Notes under the pieces: model-generated
The model's database searches: none
What the model was told of the DNA's origin: nothing
What the model saw: the letters and a program-made list of their open reading frames with translations, nothing else
Shown here: positions 25,865 through 33,468 of the stretch, piece by piece
Layout: each line of letters begins with the position of its first letter
Numbering within the stretch: position 1 is the first letter of the stretch
From: Flavobacterium cerinum
GTDB taxonomy: Bacteria > Bacteroidota > Bacteroidia > Flavobacteriales > Flavobacteriaceae
DNA: 64,000 bases
Assembly: GCF_024496085.1 (NCBI RefSeq)
Contig: NZ_CP101751.1
Location: forward strand, 1,116,001-1,180,000
Direction of reading: 5' to 3'
Position numbers and translations under genes: made by a program

Positions 25865-26635
25865 TTATTTCTTTTTAAATTGATTCAAAGCATTTACGGT
25901 AAAATCCGATAACACCAGTCTTCCGGAAATTCCGGCACGTTCGTATAATAACGTATCCCAGTTTTCGGTTCCTTCCCACAATACTTTTTTCATTTCGTTT
26001 AATGCATCCGGATTATAGCTTGCTAATTTTGAAACGAAAATGTCAAGCTCTTTATCAAGATCAGCAACGTTTTCCAAAACTTTCGCATATAATCCTTTTT
26101 CCTGAGCCCAATACGCATTTTTCCATTCGTGAGCAGCTAAGGTCATATCACCCAAAGCGGCTTTCCCGATTTTACGGGAAACGGCAGGCTCAATTACAAA
26201 AGGACCGATTCCGATTGCCAGTTCCGAAAGTTTGATAGCACTTTGTTCCGTTGCTAAAGCATAATCACACGCTGCTGCTAATCCGACACCGCCACCTACG
26301 GCTTTTCCGTGAATCCGCCCGATAATTAATTTCGAACATTTGCGCATCGCATTGATCACATTGGCAAAACCGGAAAAGAACGTAGCGCCTTCTTCCAGGT
26401 TGGAAACGGCTAATAATTCGTCAAAGGAAGCACCGGCACAAAAAGCACCGTTACCTTCACTTTTTAAAACAATTACCGATACATCCGGATTGCTGCTTAA
26501 AGAGTTTAATTCATTGGTAAGACGTTGTAATAATTCGCCCGGAAAGGAGTTGCTGGCCGGATGACCGAATTCAACAAAGGCGATTTTGTTTTCAATTTTG
26601 GTATATAAAGAACCGTTTTGTCTGTCAGTTGTCAT
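25865..26635 (-). CDS. Enoyl-CoA hydratase/isomerase family protein
   Basis: Crotonase-fold enzyme of 256 residues. Oxyanion-hole elements are visible: AFCAGASFDELLAV and GRIHGKAVGGGVGLAAACDY. The acidic residue of the active-site helix is present in KLSELAIGIGPFVIEPAVSR, although the second residue set differs from classical enoyl-CoA hydratase, so isomerase or methylglutaconyl-CoA hydratase activity is equally possible. It probably acts in fatty-acid or amino-acid degradation. The 58-residue membrane protein follows in the same transcript. The tRNA-Ala promoter is divergent upstream. Confidence 0.9.
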   Translation of the reverse strand: MTTDRQNGSLYTKIENKIAFVEFGHPASNSFPGELLQRLTNELNSLSSNPDVSVIVLKSEGNGAFCAGASFDELLAVSNLEEGATFFSGFANVINAMRKCSKLIIGRIHGKAVGGGVGLAAACDYALATEQSAIKLSELAIGIGPFVIEPAVSRKIGKAALGDMTLAAHEWKNAYWAQEKGLYAKVLENVADLDKELDIFVSKLASYNPDALNEMKKVLWEGTENWDTLLYERAGISGRLVLSDFTVNALNQFKKK

Positions 26636-26680
26636 GCGTAAAATAATTTGCCTTAAAATTACACTTTTTACAGCAAAATA

Positions 26681-26710
26681 TTGGTAGGTTCCCCGAAAAA
26701 GCTATATTTG
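26681..26710 (+). promoter_or_regulatory. Consensus promoter for tRNA-Ala
   Basis: TTG (26681-26683), exactly 19 nt, then TATATTTG (26703-26710): a close match to the Bacteroidota -33/-7 consensus. The tRNA begins 16 nt downstream. Confidence 0.8.
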
Positions 26711-26725
26711 TACCCGAAATCAAAC

Positions 26726-26799
26726 GGGGATGTAGCTCAGTTGGCTAGAGCGTTTGGCTGGCAGCCAAAAGGTCGTGGGTTCGAGCCCCATCTTCTCCA
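26726..26799 (+). tRNA. tRNA-Ala (anticodon GGC)
   Basis: A 74-nt cloverleaf. Acceptor GGGGATG pairs with CTTCTCC and includes the alanine identity pair G3-U70, with one mismatch at pair 6-67. D-arm GCTCAGTTGGCTAGAGC; anticodon stem TTTGG/CCAAA encloses CTGGCAG, giving GGC; T-arm GTGGGTTCGAGCCCCAT. CCA is not encoded. A consensus promoter is upstream and a terminator downstream. Confidence 0.95.
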
Positions 26800-26810
26800 C
26801 TTGAAAAGTA

Positions 26811-26841
26811 AAAACCTGTACAAACTTGTACAGGTTTTTTT
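26811..26841. terminator. Terminator of tRNA-Ala, shared with the original 3' end of fic
   Basis: Stem aaaacctgtaca / tgtacaggtttt with 4-nt loop and T-run. Before IS insertion it lay directly after the fic stop codon on the other strand, so it was probably bidirectional. Confidence 0.85.
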
Positions 26842-26852
26842 ATTTATCAGGT

Positions 26853-26877
26853 TGTCTCGTCCTGAAATAACGATACA
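26853..26877 (+). repeat. IS3 left inverted repeat
   Basis: 25-nt arm starting TGTCTCGTCC, matching the right arm at 22 of 25 positions. Confidence 0.88.
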
Positions 26878-26892
26878 AAAAAAAGCGTTATT

Positions 26893-27321
26893 ATGGAAAA
26901 ACAAACCACTTATGTTAAACGTACCCAAAAAGACTACTCCTTAAGTTTAAAGATTCAGATTACAAAGGAAATTGAATCGGGAGAATTGTCAACTTATGCA
27001 GCCCAGAAGAAATATGGTATCCAGGCACGGTCCACAGTTGTGAATTGGCTCAGAAAATATGGTAACTTTGATTGGGAGAACCAAACACCATCAAATATGC
27101 CAAAGACACCAGAACAACGAATTATGGAGCTTGAAGCCAAGGTAAAACTTTTGGAAAAGCAGAAAGCCCAGCTTGAAAAACAAAACCATATTTCTGATTC
27201 TAAAGCTATTATTTTTGATATGATGATAGACCTTGCGGAAAAGGAATACAATATCGATATTCGAAAAAACTTACCTCCCGGACAATCCAATCCTTTAGTC
27301 AAAAAAGGCAGGAAAACATAA
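26893..27321 (+). CDS. IS3-family transposase OrfA
   Basis: 142 residues. N-terminal helix-turn-helix of the transposase_8 type (SLSLKIQITKEIESGELSTY, then YGIQARSTVVNWLRKYG), followed by a leucine-zipper-like coiled coil (about 75-105, ELEAKVKLLEKQKAQLEKQN). It binds the element ends and, when fused with OrfB by frameshift, forms the active transposase. The stop TAA is 12 nt after a run of six A and a G, a likely slippery site. Start ATG 26893 lies 15 nt inside the left repeat. Confidence 0.93.
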   Translation: MEKQTTYVKRTQKDYSLSLKIQITKEIESGELSTYAAQKKYGIQARSTVVNWLRKYGNFDWENQTPSNMPKTPEQRIMELEAKVKLLEKQKAQLEKQNHISDSKAIIFDMMIDLAEKEYNIDIRKNLPPGQSNPLVKKGRKT

Positions 27322-27335
27322 GTTTTACCTGTGGT

Positions 27336-28187
27336 TTGTTCGGGATAAACAGGCAGGTTTATTATCGAAGTATTAAGCGCGCTAAATTCAGAAGAACCTT
27401 GGCAGAACAGGTTGTAACACTTGTAAAAGAGCAACGTATAGCTCAACCTCGGTTAGGAACACGTAAACTGTATCATATTCTTATAACTGAACTTAAAGCA
27501 TTAAAAGTAGGCCGAGATAAGTTTTTTTCTATTTTAAAAGCTAATCATTTATTGATACACCCCAAAAGGAGTTATCATCTTACCACATGGTCACACCATC
27601 GTTTTAGAAAACATCCTAACTTGATAAAAGAGCTGGATATTACAAGGCCGGAACAAGTGTGGGTATCAGATATCACCTATATTGGAAAACGAGAAAAGCC
27701 TTGTTATCTGAGTTTAATAACTGATGCCTATTCAAAAAAGATAATGGGATATGATGTATCTGATTCTCTCAGTACACAAGGCTGTATCAGAGCCTTAAAA
27801 ATGGCTCGTAAGAATAGGATATTTAAGTCTGAATCATTGATACATCATTCAGACAGGGGAATACAATATTGTTCGGATGAGTATCAGTATTTATTAAAGA
27901 AATACAGTCTAAAATGCAGTATGACACAAAACTCAGATCCGTATGAAAACGCAGTGGCTGAAAGAATAAACGGAATATTAAAACAAGAGTTTAGAATTGA
28001 TACCTATCATCTTGAACTATATTTAATGAAGAAACTCATAGATGAGATTATTAAAAAATATAACCAGATTAGACCACATTGGTCAAACTATATGCTAACA
28101 CCTAATCAAATGCATTTACAAAGAAGTATTAAAATAAAAACTTATAAAACAAAAAACAGAAGTAACTCGGAAGCTACTTCTGTCTAA
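27336..28187 (+). CDS. IS3-family transposase OrfB (DDE integrase domain)
   Basis: 283 residues as an independent frame; in reality probably made as an OrfA-OrfB fusion, since its frame is open upstream through the A6G stretch (fusion reads about RQENISFTCGLFGINRQVYY). An HTH_21-like segment is followed by an rve integrase core with all catalytic residues visible: Asp in WVSDITYIGKRE, Asp in LIHHSDRGIQYCS, Glu in ENAVAERINGILKQEF. No internal stop or frameshift, so it appears functional. Confidence 0.93.
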   Translation: MFGINRQVYYRSIKRAKFRRTLAEQVVTLVKEQRIAQPRLGTRKLYHILITELKALKVGRDKFFSILKANHLLIHPKRSYHLTTWSHHRFRKHPNLIKELDITRPEQVWVSDITYIGKREKPCYLSLITDAYSKKIMGYDVSDSLSTQGCIRALKMARKNRIFKSESLIHHSDRGIQYCSDEYQYLLKKYSLKCSMTQNSDPYENAVAERINGILKQEFRIDTYHLELYLMKKLIDEIIKKYNQIRPHWSNYMLTPNQMHLQRSIKIKTYKTKNRSNSEATSV

Positions 28188-28214
28188 AAAAGCTATTTTT
28201 ACTAGTATTAATCC

Positions 28215-28239
28215 TGTATCGTTATTTTAGGACTAGTCA
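28215..28239 (-). repeat. IS3 right inverted repeat
   Basis: 25-nt arm ending ...GACTAGTCA. The CTAG within it supplies the TAG stop codon now used by the fic gene. Confidence 0.88.
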
Positions 28240-29789
28240 GGTAGTCCCGCTACTGCTTTACCTTTTAATCCTTCTTCAACTAAATAGCTGAGGAATCTTA
28301 CGAAAGGGGTAATATTCCGATTGACACTTGCGTTTTCAAGAGCTTGCATATATTCCTCCCGATTTTCTACCGGGATAACGGTCCAGGGATAACCTCCGGA
28401 AGCTAACATAACATTCATTAAAAATCGACCGATTCTTCCGTTACCATCCATATAGGGATGAATAAAAACAAAAATAAAGTGTCCTAATACTGCTCTTACT
28501 GATGCCTCAGTTTCTTCTTCGAGTAACTCAAACAATACAGGCATAGTATCACGCATCGCATCTACGTTAAGAGGAACGTGTTTCGAATTGCCGATATATA
28601 CTTGATGATTGCGATATCCGGCTAGATCGGTAGCTTGAAGTAATCCTGCAACCACGCTGGGATCGAATAATTGTCGATACCATTTGGAATGGTCTAAATC
28701 GGCTTGTGTTCCGGGATTAGCTCCTTGTAAAATGCTTTCAATTGTTTTTTTAACTTCATTGAATGCCTGAAAATAGCCCCTTGCTGCCATTGCGTCCCGT
28801 TGTCGACGATCTGCTTCATTCTCTTCTATATTCCATTCACCGCTACTTACTTTTGAAATTAGCTCCGGGGTTACTTTATAGCGTTCGATAGACAACGAGT
28901 GATAGGCATCAGTAACGAAAATGTGATCGACATCATTAAGGTAGGATTCGTAATCTGTGATATGACCCGGAGAGACAGGAAAATCAGCAATAACTACCTC
29001 GCGCATTTCCTGCCACATCAGGCGGATACGGTTAGCGTATGGTGAACGTTCACGAGAAGGTAATTGAATGGCGAGTTTGCTATCAAACGGATCTTCTTCG
29101 CGAATGTCATAGTCGGCGTCTTTAAAAGTTTCTATAATCTGATTGGCTATTTTTTCTCTTTCGATATTCCGGAATGCACCGGCAAGACGTCCGGCTAAAG
29201 TTGTATGCCCTTTTGCTAATAATATGGGTAATAATTCCGAAGCATCCCGTATTAAGGAAAGAGCCGTACGGGTGTCAATGGCGTTATGGTTATATAAAGT
29301 AGCAGAACTATAAATAAGTGCTGATTGTAGATTATATATTCGGACACCTTTTTGTATCTCTATGTGTTCAACTGGTGGTATTTCTGCTTTTTGGTTGAAT
29401 AATGATGTATTATGAGGTAATGGGGTAGGTTTGTTATTGCCTTGTGGAGTCCGGATAATTAATTGTTGTGGAATTGTCCAGTTACCAGCGTGAATAAGTA
29501 ATGACTGATCGGCTGAAAGGCTCCAATCATTTCCGTATTTCCGATTAAGGAATTGTACAATAAAATCCCAGTACGAACTATACCAGGAAGTTGTTTCGCC
29601 CTCTCTTTCGTTTGGATCAGTAGCGATATACCAGCCTTTAGTTACTTCTTTGATAAAACCTTTCTTTAGAAGTAGCTGACGGTATTTTGTGTTGGGAATA
29701 GTATCGGTGTGAATACCAACAATACCTTTGTCCTGTATGTCCTTTAAAAAAGTGAGTGCTTCTATAAAACGTTCTTTGGGTGTTGCCAT
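28233..29789 (-). CDS. Fic-family AMP-transferase with N-terminal AbiEi-like region
   Basis: 518 residues. Residues about 1-200 look like the AbiEi antitoxin/regulator fold: a winged-helix part (GIHTDTIPNTKYRQLLLKKG, EVTKGWYIATDP) and SYWDFIVQFLNRKYGNDWSL. The Fic domain follows with the catalytic motif HPYMDGNGRIGR (near 445), which normally transfers AMP from ATP to protein hydroxyls. Upstream of it, SLSIERYKV occupies the place of the inhibitory helix motif (S/T)xxxE(G/N), but G/N is Arg here. The stop codon TAG comes from the adjoining IS3 end; without it the protein would end one residue later (LPDK). Three tandem repeats precede the gene and may be its operator. Confidence 0.88.
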   Translation of the reverse strand: MATPKERFIEALTFLKDIQDKGIVGIHTDTIPNTKYRQLLLKKGFIKEVTKGWYIATDPNEREGETTSWYSSYWDFIVQFLNRKYGNDWSLSADQSLLIHAGNWTIPQQLIIRTPQGNNKPTPLPHNTSLFNQKAEIPPVEHIEIQKGVRIYNLQSALIYSSATLYNHNAIDTRTALSLIRDASELLPILLAKGHTTLAGRLAGAFRNIEREKIANQIIETFKDADYDIREEDPFDSKLAIQLPSRERSPYANRIRLMWQEMREVVIADFPVSPGHITDYESYLNDVDHIFVTDAYHSLSIERYKVTPELISKVSSGEWNIEENEADRRQRDAMAARGYFQAFNEVKKTIESILQGANPGTQADLDHSKWYRQLFDPSVVAGLLQATDLAGYRNHQVYIGNSKHVPLNVDAMRDTMPVLFELLEEETEASVRAVLGHFIFVFIHPYMDGNGRIGRFLMNVMLASGGYPWTVIPVENREEYMQALENASVNRNITPFVRFLSYLVEEGLKGKAVAGLPD

Positions 29790-29811
29790 AATTGAGTACG
29801 TTTAAATAACG

Positions 29812-29883
29812 GTGCTAAAACTAGTAAATGTGAACGTGCTAAAACTAGTAAATGTAAATGTACTAAAATTAGTAAATGTAAAG
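29812..29883. repeat. Three 24-bp tandem repeats, probable fic operator
   Basis: Copies at 29812-29835, 29836-29859 and 29860-29883 (pattern gtgctaaaactagtaaatgt + 4 nt). Copy 3 contains the palindrome TACTAAAATTAGTA (29861-29874, 6-bp arms); copies 1 and 2 are imperfect versions. They begin 22 nt upstream of the fic start codon and also contain TAnnTTTA sequences on the minus strand close to a -7 box. Binding by the AbiEi-like N-terminal half is inferred. Confidence 0.75.
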
Positions 29884-29915
29884 CTTGGTTTTTTGTGATT
29901 TATCCGTTTCCGGTA

Positions 29916-32900
29916 TTAAAAATAAGCCCGTAATTGTATATTTCCGGTATGAATCGTTTGGCTGGTTTCGCTTTTTCGACCTTGATAGTTGAGGTTGACA
30001 TCCAGATATTGTGTCAGGTTTTTTTGTAAAAGTAATCGCCAGGTTAAGTTTTCGCCGGCTTGTAGGCCTTCTAACATTTGGTAGGCAACCGGTGATAGTT
30101 CGTTTCCGGTAAATTTGTTCTGATAATACGAAAATTCACCGTTGATCGTAAAACGTTTGTCGGAAGCATAGCTAAAAGAAGTACCGATACGTTGTTGGTT
30201 TAATGTTTCGAAATCGGCGATTTTGTTTTCCTTGATCTGATATTCGTAAAATACATCCCAACTGGCATTCTTGGAGAATAAATACGATACTTTTGGCGCC
30301 AATTGATAGCCTTTTAATTCAAAGTTTCGGCTTGCATAATTTTCCGAATAAGTATTGGATTTGATTGTCTTACCGCTAAAACCGAATAACCATATTTTTT
30401 GGATAAGATGCGCATACTGAATCTGATGCGAACTATTGGTGTTCTCTTGTGATCCGACCGATAATAAGTTTTTTGCCTTGTTGGTTAAAAAAGTATAGGT
30501 AACGGAATGATCCTGTTTACCGCGGTTGTAAAATAAACTGTTTCGGAAACTGGAATTAAGACCAAGTAAATCATCATCCTTTCCGAAAAACGGATTCAGA
30601 TCAAAATTGTCACTTTTACGAATGATTTTTCTGTCGACTATAAACGAGGTCTGATTATAAAAATAAGATAATAGCTTTTTAAATCCGGTTTCATTTTGCC
30701 ATTGATTCGGATTCAAGGTTATCGATTGTGAGAATTTGTTTTGATGCGTTTTGATAAAAATCTGGTTTGGTAAAAATATCCGGACATATTTAGCCTGATC
30801 GGGAAATTGTGCAATCTCAAATTCTTCCAGTTCCTGAATGCCGTTTCCGTTATAATCGTTCCACATATAGATTCCCTGTCCCGCTTCGACCTGAAGATAG
30901 GTGAATTCCTGTTGCGGAATTCTTCCGGAGGTGGTTTCATAGGCAGTGGTAACCTGAATCAGTTGGTTAAAATAACGATCATTATAAAGTAAACGGGAAT
31001 TTAATGAAGGTTCACTTTCCCGTGCCGGATCTTCATATTTAAGGTTTCGGTAATTCACAAATAAGGATAAGTCGCTTTTTTCGGTTTGAAGTAAACGGGA
31101 TTTAAGATAGTAAGAACGGGAAGTGTTCACTTTAGTTAGTAATCCGTTTTGTAAACTGTCATTGGTACGTTGTAAATAACCAAGTTCCAGGTACACTTTT
31201 GTACTGTCGCCTCGACCTATAAATGCACCGAATTCTTTAAAACGCTGACTTAAAGTTGTAAACTGACCGGTTTCTTTGACTTTCTCTTCGTTGTTTTCCA
31301 GACGTACGCTACCACCGACCCAATTTTTTCCGATGTGATATTTGGCTTGTGTATTACTTCGTATAAATTGAGAAGTAGAATAATTACTGCTACTATTTAG
31401 AAAACTACTGTTATTGCGGAATGCCCAGTTTTGCAATTGAAACTGGCCTTCTACAATATGGCGGGTTCCGGAAAAACTTTCGGAAAAATCCAGTTTTTCC
31501 AATTGGTAGCGCGCAAATCCGTTATTACGGGATTGTGCTGTTTGCGGTAAACGGAAATTTAGACCTGAAATCAATAAACTTTGATCACCGATCGGATTGG
31601 TCAGGTTCCAGTCACGGTCGAACTCAATGTTGAAAAGACGTTCGATGGTTTTGAACTTTTGCTGAACAAACTGATAATTGGCAAAAGCGTCTACTTCCCA
31701 TCGTTTGGACCATAATCGCTGTTTAACGTTAAAGCGTCCTGCAAGTCCCTGATTGTCCTGGTCATCAACGGAAGAAAATAGATTTTTGTCGTTATTGCTT
31801 AATCCGATTTCAAAATCAACTAAAGTTTTTTCACTGGGATTGTATTTTCCCAGAAAAGTGGCAATCTGAATACTTGTCGGTGCCACAAGTCGAACAATCG
31901 GTTCATAATTCCCTTGCGGAGTGCCGTTATTAGGAGCGATATATTCGTAAATTCGTCCGACAGCCTGATTGTTGACAAGAATATAGTTTCCCTGATTGTT
32001 GCCGACTAATGTAAAACGGACATTGTATAATTCGTCCTGCGGATTGTTGGAATACACATAAGTTGTAATTCCGTTAACAATGACCTTTTTGTAAAGAATT
32101 TTGTTTTCGGAATAACTGTCAGGATAAGCTGATGGTGCATTCATTAAATCCGGATTGTTGCCGGCTTCACTTAAAATCTGAATTTGTTCGGCCGAGAGGT
32201 TTTGTTGTAACGGCTGACTTTTAATGTCGCTTTCCGAATAAACAAATCCGCCGACACTCCAATTTTCGCGTTCGTGCGTTACGCCGCCATAAGCAACATA
32301 TCGCGTATAGTTTCGGTCGGTATACTGATATTCGATATTGATACGCATTTCAGAAGTAATCGGAAATAGGGAAGTAAAACGGATTTCTCCGGCATTATAA
32401 TCGATAACATAATCATTGCTTTCTCCGCGCTTCAAAAGAATTCCGTTTACATAAACCCGCTCGGAACCGGAAATAACCAATACGTATAATTCGCCGTTAG
32501 GACCTTTTAATTTATAAGGTCCCTGATTGCCTTCCTGGCCAACAAAAGTACTTCGGGTATATTGACCGCGTACTAAAGCTCCGGCTGCAAAGACATCAGT
32601 TTTACCGCCACTGTCGCCAAAAGTAAAATGAGTGGATAATCCCTGAACTTTTTTGTTGAAATTTAAAAACCGTGACTGACGATTTTCTAAAAATAAATCA
32701 CCTGCACGAACACTCCATTTATCGGAAAATAATTCAATGAAAATTTGATCAAATTCATCTAGCTTTTGAGAGTAACCGCCTTCCTGTAACGGAATGTTGC
32801 TGTCCTGTATGGAAGCGCGCAAGCTAACTTTGTCGGAAATCTTTCCGGTGATTTGTAAGTCAAGATTGGAATTTAATACGGTATTCTGATTATTACCGAC

Positions 32901-33338
32901 AGTAATGCCTCGGGTAATACTTCCGGACGTATTCAATCCGTCGAAAGGTTTGAAATTGTTAACCGTTTCTCTTTTAATCGTGTATAATTGCTGACCGCTT
33001 CCGTTGCTGACTATTCGTGACGGATCGTAAATACTGTATTTTTTAGTCAGATACTCCGGAAATTTCAGATAACGGACGGTTAATGTGTCTTCCGTTTTAA
33101 AATTATTCCGGAAATATAATTTCCCCTTCGGATAATCTACCGTATAATAAGTTGTATCGATTTCATTACCGGCTTTATCCAGTAATTTAAAAAAGGCTTT
33201 GTTGATGCTGACATTGTCAATTGCGATGGTATCTTGCGTAAAAAGGACCTTTTTAGATTTATAAGGCGTTTCAATTTCCTGGGCATAAAGACCGGAAACA
33301 CAAAACAATACCAAAATCAAAATCCATTTTTTCAGCAT
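29916..33338 (-). CDS. Large outer-membrane beta-barrel protein (SprA-reminiscent) with EF-hand-like loop
   Basis: 1140 residues. Signal peptide MLKKWILILVLFCVSGLYAQ. Mostly alternating beta pattern throughout with aromatic-rich strand ends and a terminal Phe (QLRAYF), which is the usual signal for outer-membrane barrel insertion. The N-terminal region (VSINKAFFKLLDKAGNEIDT, YNAGEIRFTSLFPIT) recurs in large Bacteroidota outer-membrane proteins, as does the loop WNDYNGNGIQELEEFE, an EF-hand/dockerin-like calcium site. Less than half the length of SprA, so a separate family. I chose ATG 33338 for the signal peptide. On the minus strand TACTTTTG (33367-33360) is a -7 box. Function unknown; adhesion or secretion is speculative. 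Confidence 0.75.
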   Translation of the reverse strand: MLKKWILILVLFCVSGLYAQEIETPYKSKKVLFTQDTIAIDNVSINKAFFKLLDKAGNEIDTTYYTVDYPKGKLYFRNNFKTEDTLTVRYLKFPEYLTKKYSIYDPSRIVSNGSGQQLYTIKRETVNNFKPFDGLNTSGSITRGITVGNNQNTVLNSNLDLQITGKISDKVSLRASIQDSNIPLQEGGYSQKLDEFDQIFIELFSDKWSVRAGDLFLENRQSRFLNFNKKVQGLSTHFTFGDSGGKTDVFAAGALVRGQYTRSTFVGQEGNQGPYKLKGPNGELYVLVISGSERVYVNGILLKRGESNDYVIDYNAGEIRFTSLFPITSEMRINIEYQYTDRNYTRYVAYGGVTHERENWSVGGFVYSESDIKSQPLQQNLSAEQIQILSEAGNNPDLMNAPSAYPDSYSENKILYKKVIVNGITTYVYSNNPQDELYNVRFTLVGNNQGNYILVNNQAVGRIYEYIAPNNGTPQGNYEPIVRLVAPTSIQIATFLGKYNPSEKTLVDFEIGLSNNDKNLFSSVDDQDNQGLAGRFNVKQRLWSKRWEVDAFANYQFVQQKFKTIERLFNIEFDRDWNLTNPIGDQSLLISGLNFRLPQTAQSRNNGFARYQLEKLDFSESFSGTRHIVEGQFQLQNWAFRNNSSFLNSSSNYSTSQFIRSNTQAKYHIGKNWVGGSVRLENNEEKVKETGQFTTLSQRFKEFGAFIGRGDSTKVYLELGYLQRTNDSLQNGLLTKVNTSRSYYLKSRLLQTEKSDLSLFVNYRNLKYEDPARESEPSLNSRLLYNDRYFNQLIQVTTAYETTSGRIPQQEFTYLQVEAGQGIYMWNDYNGNGIQELEEFEIAQFPDQAKYVRIFLPNQIFIKTHQNKFSQSITLNPNQWQNETGFKKLLSYFYNQTSFIVDRKIIRKSDNFDLNPFFGKDDDLLGLNSSFRNSLFYNRGKQDHSVTYTFLTNKAKNLLSVGSQENTNSSHQIQYAHLIQKIWLFGFSGKTIKSNTYSENYASRNFELKGYQLAPKVSYLFSKNASWDVFYEYQIKENKIADFETLNQQRIGTSFSYASDKRFTINGEFSYYQNKFTGNELSPVAYQMLEGLQAGENLTWRLLLQKNLTQYLDVNLNYQGRKSETSQTIHTGNIQLRAYF

Positions 33339-33411
33339 ACAGATATAACTCCAAAATGCCAAAAGTAGTGTAATTTCAATTGAAATTTTAAAAAGCTGGA
33401 GATGTTAAAAG

Positions 33412-33460
33412 AAAAAACCATTAAAAAGAAGGTTGTAATAGATTCTTTTTAATGGTTTTA
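33412..33460 (-). terminator. Intrinsic terminator of lysC
   Basis: 17-bp perfect stem (33414-33430 with 33443-33459; aaaaccattaaaaagaa type arms) and 12-nt loop, with T-run, 9 nt after the lysC stop. Confidence 0.85.
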
Positions 33461-33468
33461 AGATGGTT

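Larger units (their letters stand above)
26853..28239 (+). mobile_element. IS3-family insertion sequence
   Basis: 1387-bp element with 25-bp imperfect terminal inverted repeats (26853-26877 and 28215-28239, three mismatches) that begin TG and end CA. A 3-bp target duplication GGT flanks it (26850-26852 and 28240-28242). It carries orfA and orfB in -1 phase with an A6G stretch at 27301-27307 before the orfA stop, the usual arrangement for a programmed-frameshift transposase. Both frames are intact, so it may be active. A 9-bp hairpin (28156-28183) at the orfB end could end its transcript. It has replaced the stop codon of the fic gene on the other strand. Confidence 0.93.

Noticed and set aside
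26681..26944. ORFs on both strands across tRNA-Ala
   Set aside because: Both read through the tRNA (the minus one gives the common RWGSNPRPFGCQ artefact). No protein features.
29812..29883. Could the three 24-bp repeats be a small CRISPR array?
   Set aside because: The repeats are directly adjacent with no spacers of unique sequence, and no cas gene is near. They fit an operator array better.
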